Positions 35,201-46,600 of a stretch of DNA of 64,000 bases are shown in pieces. Under the pieces are notes generated by a model that was given only the letters and a program-made list of their open reading frames with translations, was not told the origin of the DNA and made no database searches. Made by a program: the position numbers and the translations under genes. How positions within the stretch are numbered: the first letter of the stretch is position 1; each line of letters opens with the position of its first letter. The stretch lies in the NCBI GenBank assembly GCA_035222895.1, contig JAVYIG010007854.1, forward strand, positions 32,342 through 96,341, read 5' to 3'. Source of the DNA: Strongylocentrotus droebachiensis. Lineage: Eukaryota > Echinodermata > Echinoidea > Camarodonta > Strongylocentrotidae.

Positions 35201-38200
35201 CCTTTACCCAAAGTAACATTTTACCATACGGAATAAAATGAAAATACCCCTATCAATACTGCACATTTTGAAAGATTGTACCTAGCTTACGACTTGAAAC
35301 GCATGGATGTGGTATTCTGAAAACAAATTACCTATACAGTACAAACTGGAATATCAGGGCACACTTGAAGTAATCAAGAGGAATACTGGATGGATGTTGC
35401 CCTAGTTGCCCATAAGTTTGGACTCTTTCTCGATGATTTGGATTCATATTTAACTTGTTAAACCAACCTCCTAAGGAATGATAATTCAACATACTTCATT
35501 TATACGAAAAGACATTCACATCATGCAAAGGACACAAATCGCGTTCCCGTTTATCACCATGGACTTCTTGTTTTCCTCTACGGACCGTATGTGTACTGGA
35601 ACTAAACGCCATTTGAGAAGGAATAACATTGCATGTCTGTCCATTTCTACTGCGGGTCATCATCAGCGCACAGCATGTGACCGTGTGCAACTTGTCACAC
35701 CCAGGGCTTTTTTTTTTCTTTTTTTTTTAATTGTTTAACCGAAAACCGTCCGGTTTTGACTGGCGGTTAAACGGAATTGGAGATATCCGTGATGTTACAG
35801 CACTATACAAAACATAGTTACAGTTGTATAAAACAAATCTTAACAGTAGTTTATACATTTGAGGAAGACAAACCTTGAATTATAAATTTAACTAACTACA
35901 TTTAATCAGGGGCTAGTCTGATAAACGGTTGCAAACTTCCGATTAATCTCAAGTTATTTGCGACTGATATCAATCACAACTATGTACATACATGTAAGAG
36001 ATAGGAGAATACAAAAATGTGAATGATTTGGATCGATCGTAACTCTTTGTAAGATGGGGTCCCAGATGTGTAATTTGTAAAGACTTTAACTCTTTGTAGA
36101 ATTTAGTGTTGTGTTCATTTAAAGAGCACTACCAAAGGCTATGGGTGGAGACATTTTCAGACTCTCTATTGACTTTGTAAAGTTTTTTGTATAACAATCT
36201 TAATAGAATGCATTAGAACATTCTATTTTCCTTGAAATTAGCTTGTCTATGTATTGAAGAATATTGCGTACCATTCAGAGATTACCAATCAGTGTGATAT
36301 TTTGTGTAGTTTGAAAAGATAAAGAATGCAAAATGCGAACTGTTGAAAAATTATAATTTTATCACACAGAGGTACACCCACATCGTTAAGATATGGAGCT
36401 TCTAAATACATGTACTATCTCGATTAACCTTCATGTTAGCACACATATATTCAAATATTTGTTTGAAAAAAAGAATGTCTTCTGAGAAAATATCACCAAC
36501 TAATTATGCCTTTCATGTTCTGGACGCGTCTTTTCATGACTTGATACTTGATTAGGTAATCCCTGAAGCAGCTTTTCCAAGCTATACTGATATGGGATGT
36601 GTTGTGACAGCAGGTGAAGGTGCAGACAATAAAACAGAAAGGTGTAAAATTTCTATATACAATAAAACTGACGTTTTGCTATGCTTCCTTTCTGTACTTC
36701 ATTTATTTTCCAGACTACCGTGTATGAAGCTGACGTGGTGCATATTCCCCTCTCGGTGGCTTGTATGTCACCCAACCTCTTCTTCTTGCCGTCGTTCACC
36801 ACTCTCTTCCCTCTCTTGGACGCTGATCTGTTACCTATCAGGAATTACATGCAGGCTAATGTGAGTTCAAAGGGCATCTACTTACTCCTCAAGTTGGCAA
36901 CACTGTTATTATTCATGGGCTGCTAGATTTTCTGATGAAAATATTATGTTTTTGAAATAGGGAAAAGTTCCCCATGAAAATAAATTCACAATTTCAAGTT
37001 ATAAGCTGTGCCTGTTTTCACTCTCAAGAAGCGTAAATCATTTTACTTTTTATATCCTTTTTCTGGGGTTAGGAATGACATCATTTTTTTTGGGGGGGGG
37101 GGCAGGTATTAGATATGTTGTTTTCTCAATTATCAACCCATTAACAAAGAAATTGAAAATACCAAATTCCAAATGTTTTGAATCGGTTGTTGTTTCTGTT
37201 TTGTTTGTTCATTTGTTTGTTTGATTGCTAGATAACTCATTTTTTTCTTTGTTTGATTTATTTATTTTATCCATCATTCGTTTATATGAATATCAGGTTG
37301 AGAAGAAGCCTCCAGAGAGTGTTTCTGATGTTGATATCAGCATGCTGCCTGATGAGCTACAACGGGATGTCAAGGTTAGTAAAAAAACAGAATTACCTCA
37401 CTATCCTTAAACTTTCATTACCATCGCTTGTTTACCATATGTGCAGATCGGCACAAAACAGTAGGCACTGAGGGATCACTTTGTGCAATACAATGGCTTT
37501 ACAATGGCTTTGCTCATTACCGGACTTGATTTGGACACCTGTAGACCTGTAGATTAGTCTTGCATTGGGAACAGAGATAATCATAAAGCCTTTAGTATAT
37601 TTATTACTATCTACCTTTACCCCCTTCTCTCTCTCTCTCTCTCTCTCTCTGCAAGTCTCATATCTCTTAATTCTTTCCAATTCTGTCTTTCTTTCATTAT
37701 GATGTAGTTCTTAAAGTTCTTAGTTTCAAGATATGTAGAGCAAAAAGACAGTTATTAAGTCTAATGCCTTACTGGGATATCTCTTGATTTTCCTCTTTTT
37801 TTTATATTTTCCAATTCACTTTCATTTTATTTTATACTCCCAGATGATGGTGTCCACTCTGAGTTGTCTCTGTGAGACCCTCGATGTGAATGAAGACATC
37901 TATTGCCTGGGACCCACAAGCCGAGTGATTGCTGGAGAACTAGCCCAGCTCGTATCTGCAAGGGCCAGAAGAAAAGTAAGGATCAGGGCCCTGTTTCATA
38001 AAACTTGTTATCAATAACAAGTTACAATATCCATTATAAGCTACATGCAGAGCTGCCAACCATTCCGTTTTTGCCGGAATTACCCCGTTTTTTCCTCCAA
38101 ATTACGGTATTACGTTTTTTCTTCATAAAATATGTTTTTTATAATTTTCTTTTTTTTTTTTTTTTTTTTTTTTTAACATACCGTACGTCAAACAATTGCC

Positions 38201-40643
38201 CTAAAATGGTGATTTGATCACAAATTTAATAGAAAACTAATTTTAAAACATACTTGAAGAGAAAATTATTCTAAAAAAAAATGAAATGCCGATAGCACCA
38301 AAAAAATTACTCGCTTGTGTGGAGAAAACAGCATGATGAATGAACATTTCTGCATTGGAAGTGTGTCGCGCGTGGTTGTAAGTTTCGTTTTTATGAATTC
38401 CTTTTTTTGGCTTGAAATTCCTTTTTTTTGCCATCATGATTCCTTTTTTTGGTCGCACAAGGTTGGCAGCTCTGTACATGGCATTTGATTGGCTGACGGC
38501 AAATTTGCCATAGAAATTTAGCATTTGTTTTTGATAATAAGTTTGATGAAACATGGCCCTGTCTCCAACCTTGGCTGTCACATATATAAATGTAGCTTGT
38601 TTTAGGTGTCATGGTACAGGGGTTCATTCACTTGACTCTCAATCCAAGTGTTGAAGGTTCAAATCCCAGCCTGGTGCTAACATCCTTTGGGCAAGACATC
38701 AATTCATATTTGGTACTCTCCACCCAGGTGTAGGATGCAACAGTTTTTGTAGTTCGCTCAGCATTGTGAGCATCTTTAAACTGGCACCTGGCTAGAATGC
38801 TCCCCAGGGAGTGGAGAATATGCATCATTAAGATTATGTATGAAGCACTATGTAAGCCCAGAATATGATATTTTGCTAATTTGGTTTCAATATCATGGTC
38901 TAGAAATATGTTGCAGTTCTATCCTTGTTTTCAGATTACATGATTTTGTTAGCAAGAAATTCTGAAGAGCTAAAAACAAGTACATCTGATATCATCTAGC
39001 TACTATAACAATAATTCCTTTGTTTCCTTTTCTACTGGCAATACGTGCATTATTCATGTATGTGCATTGCAAGTGCATTGCAATTCAAGATTGTTGTTGT
39101 TGTTGTCATCGTCTTCACTGTTGTTGAAACTGTCTAGATATATTTCCGTTGCTGCTGTTGACATTGGCTATTTTGTTATATCATTTGAAGCATTATTTGT
39201 CCCCATAATTGTTATTATCATACAAGGGGGGTGTTTCACAAAGACTAAGATCGACTTTAAGTTGGACTTAACTTATGGCAGGCCATTAATGCCACTATTT
39301 GCCCAGGTGTTCGCTCTCACCATTATGATCTTTAGATAATATTTTTTTCCTTCAATAATGAATTATCAACAAATTTAGATTCTGTAGATTTGTGACCATG
39401 ATTTGAACGTCCCTTGAGAGACAAATGCCAGTAAACAGTGACAGCAAACAGTGGCATGAACAGTATTAAGTCCAACTTAAAGTCAATCTTAGGCTTTGTG
39501 AAACATCCCCCCCCCCCCCCACGAGTTGTTATACTTAACATCTCAAAATATTTATACTTAATCGTCTTATAGACATGCAGACCTCAGATACAAGTGTATT
39601 TTTTTTCTCCTCTCTTATCTTCCTTACCAGGCTGCAACTAATCGAGCCAGCATTCTCTTCATCGATAGAACCTTTGACATGGTGGCACCCACGTCTCACG
39701 GCAGAGACTCGTTCGCTGATAAGATCATGTCTGCCCTGTCCCCTTTAGAAGGCCATTCATGTGATGTAGCTGTGGATATGTCTGTCCTGTGCTCTCCTGG
39801 AAGGTACCAAATTAATGTTTAGTTCCTTGAATTGCAGAGAGAATATTAATAATTTAATATACCATTTATCATCCTCACTGGAAATTTTGGTTTAAATAGT
39901 ACAATAAAAGGTGTATTGATCGTGTAAAGTATTGAGATTTATGTCCATCTATGGTTTTGTTTGTCTGGGGGGTTTAACAATTTGAGTGTAGATGTTTGAT
40001 TACTTTACCAAGTATATAGGTTTGATGGAAGAGGGTGAAAAAGGGAGAAATAATCAATTTATAGGTTATTTATTAACCGTTAATAAATATATATAGTACA
40101 AGAATTATGATGTAATTGATATGGTGCAGTTTATATAGCAAGATATGTTAAAGATGGTTATTTACCGACATCGCTTCCACTGCTGTAATGTATTTTCAAT
40201 TGCGCCATCGTTCGGTGAAGGCGTAGATAGAGCGATTTCCAGTTCTTGTACCCAAAGATCGCCATCCACGCTAATCAGTTGATGATGCATTGTGGGACAT
40301 GGCTATCAAAACATCAGTATCTGCTGATCTGAAACCTGAAGTAGCTTCAGTAGAATACCCTGCCTTTAAGGTGCATTTATTGTTAGGTTATGTCTTGGTG
40401 AAACTTAAATATGCATGAGATTAAATATAGTGATGGTTTAGCAAGTAGTATGGTGCATTTTGTATACCGTTTATCATTCCTCAAAATTCTGGTTTGTTTT
40501 AATAATTTCATATTCACTAAAAACTTGCAATCCAGCTTTTGTCCACAATCCACATGAATTTGATACATTGTACATGTACATCTAGTTGAGCATTCATCCA
40601 CTTTCGAGTACATACTCTCTTAATTGCATTTATAATTATATCC

Positions 40644-40680
<37 letters not shown>

Positions 40681-43600
40681 TCCTCCCCCCCCCCCCCCCT
40701 CTCTCTCTCTCTCTATCTCTCTGTCTCTATCTCTCCCCCTCTCTCTCTGTCTCTATCTCTCCCCCTCTCCCTCTTTCTTCTCTCTCTCTCTCTCTCTCTC
40801 CCCCTCTCTCTCTCTCTTTCTATCTCTCTCTCTCTCCCTCGTTGTCTCTTGTAGTCAGTACAAACCTAGTGTCTTACTACCAGGTTGCCTGGCTCATCCT
40901 CATGATCAACAATCAAAGGATTTACTCCAGACACTTATAACCTCCAAACAAAAGGTAGGTCCTCTCTTTAACAGAAAGCATTGTTTATTGCTACAAACAG
41001 TATTGGTGGCAAAGAAATATTCTCCATCAGGTACAAGCATCAATGCTTTTCTGAACCCTTCCAGAACTTGGGTTGAAATCTATGAAAAGTTTTATTAAAT
41101 GAAATACACTGTACAGTTAACTCTGCGAAAGTCAAATCTGTCGGAACTAGAAAAAACAAATGTCGACTTATGTAAAAAAAATATTATGTAAAATTTGCCT
41201 TAAGAAGTGTAAATAACACATATTTTGCATAGCTTGGTCAAAAAATTGTATTCAACTTAGAGAAAATTCGACCTGTGCAACTTTGAGATATGCAGATCAT
41301 TTACAAAGGGTTAAAAATTTGCCACTTATTTTTACAATGAAAACATATTTTCAACAGTGCCCCCCTCCTGGATCCTCTACTAATATTTAATGCAAGGCCA
41401 ATCATTATGAATTAAGTTTCTTATTAGGTTTCGTTGTCCTGTATGTATTGCATTATTCAGGAGAGTCTGATGGAGGTTAATCGACGAGTTGTAGAGACCA
41501 TAACGAGAGAGAGGCTACCCTTTGATCCATCGGCTGCCAAGATTGGACGCATCAATGCAGACTCGCTTCAAGCTCATCTCAACAATTTCAAGTATGTACA
41601 ATTACTTTGCTTTATTATTATTATTTTTTTCTTTGTTGTGTTTTCAATAGACCATGCTGTTTTTTTAGAGACACTGACATGTGCATTCAGTTGTAGGATT
41701 CAACATTAACAGGTGCCTAGGACACATGGAACTGCAACCCTCCCCCCCCCCCCCCCCCTTTCAAAATTTCTAAATTCGAACTTTGGGCTCTTGCAAACAA
41801 CCAGTCTTGACCCCCTACAGAAAAACGTTAGGGCATGGAGCCCTGGTATTGAGTGCACTTTACAATTGTATGCCGGTAGAGGGTAGTCTGTGTTTTAGAA
41901 ATTACATTTTGATTTATAGTAATGGGAACAAATATTACCAAAATTATTGGCTTGGTGTAATATTCAATATGCTGAATAACTCATGATCAAGTCCTGATAT
42001 GGACATAATTTGAAATGATTTGGTTTACAGGAAAGCTACTGCAAGATACTATGAAGAAATGGAAATCATAATTTAAAGCCCCACTGTCCTACTTGTAGCT
42101 ACTTGCTCCCTCTATATAGAAAACTTCCCAATCGGTGCCTGTTGGTCCCCCATGATCCTCTATTTCTTATGTTATTTGAGAGCTGAGTTGATGAGATAGC
42201 CACCTGTCAGTGACCTCGCTGTGTGGTCTAATCCCTCCTAGCCACACTAGTGTTGATAAGCTTTAACCCTTAAATTGAACTTTGAAAGTTGTTTAAAAAG
42301 TCTTTTATATTTCATAATAAGGAACAGTTTTTAAGCCTGTAGTGTAGCAGAATTTTTTTTTATTTCAATATTTTATCTTTGTGATAAAGGTATAGGGCCC
42401 TCTTTAGTTTATGTATGTGTACATGCATTATATTTGTCTTTATCCACTTCTGTGTATTACCCCTGCAGGGACAATCCAACAGCCTTCCGCAATGCCTGCC
42501 CTCTGCTCCAGCTAGCCTCTGCTTGTGTACAGACACTCACCAGTCCGACCCTTTCTCGATGGGACGATTTGCAAACCACTGAGAAAATGCTCCTGCAGAA
42601 TGCTGGAGAAGGGAACGGCCCATCGGTCACCAGTATCATCCTGGATCTGCTACAGAACCAAGCGAAGCAGGGGAGGTAAATAGAAGCATTACTTACTTAC
42701 ATGTACTTACTTTACTTTTTCAGCCATTATCGATCCACTGCAGGATGAAGGCCTCAGCATGCTGTCTCCAAATGACTCTGTTTAGTGCATGTTGGTGCAA
42801 ATTAACCATTCCCCTGTACCATTGCAGCTCATCTCTCCATCTTTTTCTTTGACGTCCCCTATTATGTTTTTCCTCATTTGGTGTCCAGTGAGTGATTGTT
42901 GCACTCCAGCGATTATCATTTCTACGGCTGAAGTGGCCCGCCCAATTCTATTTTCTTTTCACTATTTCAAGGATGTCCTGGACTTTAGTCTGCTCCCTGA
43001 TCCATTTGTTCGTTTTCCCAAATGGGTATCACAAGATTGTGCGACACATGTTCCAGCGACCATTGTTTCATGGTCGTTTTTCTTTCGCAACTCAAACTCC
43101 ACCTTCAAGTATGGACCTTACATGTACACCATACATGTTAAAACTTCTAACCTATGCCGTTTAAAAATCTGACCCAAAACCTAAGTGGTAACTCGAAACC
43201 TAATCCAATATTGTTTAAAAAGTTATTTCCAGAGCAATTGTAGCTTTAGTAAAGTTTAGATCCCTTATCAGAGCTTTGTATTTAACCCGATGCTTGTCAT
43301 TTTTTTTCAGAATCAATCTCTTACTGTTTTTTTTTAAATAATAACTTAAGACTCTCAATTAAGACTTTCTTAATTGGAAAACAAATAATGTAAATCCCAA
43401 CTTTTTTATGTAAAATGTGTTGCAAATTCAACAGGTGTTCAGTTTCACATAAGTTTTAATCTATGAAGTAATGAAAGCACTAACAGTAATTTTGCAACAT
43501 GCAGAAATTTTACTCTGTAAAAACTCTCTGTATTGACATTAAGTTACAGTTTCATGTCATAAAATCCATTAAACATGTAGAGGTATTGTGGTCCAGTGGA

Positions 43601-46600
43601 TAAGTCTTCGGACTGAACCACAAGGTACTGGGTTTAAATCCCAGTCACAACACTAATGTCCTTTGGCAACACGTTAATCTACATTTGTCACATTGAGCCA
43701 GGTGAGGTAAATGGGTAGCTGGTAGGATTATTCCTTAAAATGCACTGTGCGCTGATAACGGCTACTGGAGCTAAAGCTAGGGTAATAATTTCCAAAGCTC
43801 TTTGGAAGTGCATACGGACGTTAGATGGTGCACATTGTGCCTGAATATCTGTAAAGCTCTCATAGAGGGTTTTTCGTATTAAATCCAGATTTTTATTATT
43901 ATTATTATTATAATTATATTATAATGTGTTATGCGCTGTACAAGAACACATTATTATTTTTATTACTCTTAACCAGATCATACTCCTTGGAAGAATTTGT
44001 TCAGCTGATCCTGTACGGATACTCACTGACGGGAGATGAAGCCGGGGGAAGCTTTGACGAAGATCGCCGGCTACAGAAGCACATCAGTCAACTCATAACA
44101 CAAGCACCAGACAATTCAGAAGTAGTGAGACTGCTAGGTAAGCCACATAGTATTATAGAACACTTCCATTGGTAATTCGGCGAGTACAGGCCTCAAACTA
44201 CCCAAGGTCATAGGTACAGGGTCGTAAGGCATTTGACTGTGATGCCAATCTGACTCGATGCCCTTTTCTGAATCAAGCTTTAGCCCACTTTGGCCCTGCT
44301 TATTAGCTGAGCACTGAATCCTTTCCGTGCCTGTAAAATGAATATTTGGTGTATGGATGGGAGTCTTCATGGGTTAATTACATAGATATACAGTGAGATG
44401 AAGTATGTTCTATACATGAAATGTAGGAATTCTACAATCACATAGATGTTGTCTTTAATGTCACCTTTTAAAGGGAGTAGGGCATCAGTTTCCATGTGCA
44501 GAAGGCCATAATTTGCTGACACCAGACTAGGTGGAAATACCATTAATGGGAGTACAAAACTGCACACAGCAAACCCGTAGGCCAATCAAGAATTACCCCC
44601 CTAGTCTCTCAGAAAGTCTTTGGGTGAGGGAAAAGCAGAGCATTACATAAGGTCTAATGGTCATAAAACTGAAGGCTAACCCTGGTGATCGACCACACCT
44701 GTTATTGGGTAAACACCCGAACGATGTCAAATTCCCCATGAGAGCTGACTTCTATGGGTCTTGTGAACTTGTAAGAGAGTCTGTTAGTCTTAATTACATT
44801 TTCAAATGAATATTTACATTTCTAATTTTGTGTGTGTGTTTAATACATGTAGTTGGAGAGGAGAGATCGGAAGCAACAGCACAGAAAGTAGCGAAGGACA
44901 TCATGTCTAAAGTAAAATCCATTTCAAGAGCCAGGAATACCCTGCAAAGGTTCATGTGAGTCAGGGTAGAAGAATGAACTTTCTTTTATTAGCCCATTGT
45001 CTACTGGAACCGCGTAGTTCCTGTAGTAAACATATGGGGAATGTGAGAATTAAATAATTAATGGGTTAAACGAAACAAACTGCATCCTCAAATCCAGAGT
45101 TGCTTCTCTATTTATAATGACATACTGAAGCTTGTAGGGAGAAGATAAATCGGCCAGCTGTGACTCCTTCCTGTATGTGTATTAAATATGTTTGAAATTA
45201 TTTTTTCTGCTATTCAGTTGTATGTAAGTCTTATTCAAAATGTTTGGAAAAATATGCGTGGAAGCTTTATGCAAAACTTGTTTGTAAATTACCAAATCAT
45301 CTACAAATATTGTATATTTTGATATGTTTATCATGCTGTCCATATCAAATTCTGTTTGGATCTCAAGCCTTTTCACTTTAAACATTACCCTCTAATAATT
45401 ATGTTTGTCTAATAAAAGGGATGTTTTCATCTTGATACTGCCTACCCCTCCATGCCCAAGGGGGGAGGGGGGTATTAACAATTATAAAATGGCTCTAGTA
45501 TTTTAAGCATCGTGATTGGTCAATACGCGTCACATGACATTGACAAATTTTTGATGCAAGCACGATTTTGCAGAAATGAGTGCAGAAAAAGCGCAACAAA
45601 AAGTTATATTGCACGACCATGGAGATCCAGTGCGCGCGCGTACGCGTAGTACTAGTACGCTCCCTCGAGTGCATTGTAGGCTATAGGCTACGCGTAGCTA
45701 ATATTGTACGCTCCACCATGATCCCCAGCGCAGCCTACGCGTAGCTTAGCTCTAGCTAGAGCGGGGTATTATTAGAAAGCAAATTTTTGTTTTACTTTTG
45801 CCTTGGATTTAGACCCGTTTTGACTTTTGGATTTTATAATGAAGCCAGGAATTTCAGCTGTCTGATGTAGACTCGTCTCTAGACACCCTATGCATTTTAT
45901 TTTTAATCAAACAATGAATCCCGTGGACTTTTTGGTAAGCCTGCAAGGTCTTAGACCCTCATTTTATTTCTAGAACCAACATAACTCTAGATCTAGATCA
46001 AACTCTCGTATACTTAAGATCTAAACTTTTGTTTGTTGCTGTTTGTGTCGCTATTTTATAAAACAAATAACGCACTTGACCCTGTTGTGCGAAACGTAAA
46101 TGCAGTGTTCGCTCTGTTTCTTCAGATGGTTCGCACTGTCAACTTGCCGCAAGCGGCTCGTTGCACAGAGCGGCACCAATCTAAAGAAACCTCGCGCGTA
46201 CTGCATTCACCGCTATTGCACTCTGGGACGTGCGTTATTTGTATATTAACTCCTCCTCTTAAGGGTTAATGGAGTGTTTCTTTGTGTCTCTGATAGAGGG
46301 ATATTTTCAATCTTGGTTCAATCTTTAGGGTTAATTCAATCTTGAGGGTTAATGGAATCTTTCTATGACTCTCCAATACAGGGATGTTTTCAATCTGAGT
46401 TCAATCTTTAGAATCAATTCAATCTTTAGGATTAATTCAATCTTTAGGATTAATTCAATCTTTAGGGTTAATTCAATCTTTAGAGTTAATTCAATCTTTA
46501 GGGTTAATTCAATCTTTAGGGTTAATTCAATCTTTAGGATTAATTCAATCTTTAGGGTTAATTCAGTCTTTAGGGTTAATTCAATCTTTAGGGTTAATTC

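Larger units (their letters stand above)
32649..35707 (+). repeat. 1.4-kb dispersed repeat R1, copy 2, interrupted
   Basis: 32649-33306 and 34912-35707 together match the reverse complement of 2810-4170. The interruption is the 33307-34911 element. The junction reconstructs once one CAGT is removed. Confidence 0.75.
32092..35805. mobile_element. hAT-like composite DNA transposon, 3.7 kb, with 8-bp target duplication
   Basis: The outer ends TAGTGCTGTA (32092) and TACAGCACTA (to 35805) are inverted repeats. They are flanked by the direct repeat TACAAAAC at 32084-32091 and 35806-35813, the 8-bp size typical of hAT elements. The 73-bp right end occurs twice, at 32576-32648 and 35733-35805, so the unit holds an extra internal terminus. 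Between these lies repeat R1 split by a third element. No transposase is recognised. It sits in SCFD2 intron 2. Confidence 0.75.

Noticed and set aside
36545..36660. Possible extra SCFD2 exon before exon 3
   Set aside because: Exon 2 joins exon 3 in phase and matches the family without an extra segment; the region has no good acceptor and donor pair in phase.
40586..41098. 170-codon plus frame
   Set aside because: CT microsatellite fused to real SCFD2 exon 7; only 40855-40954 is coding.
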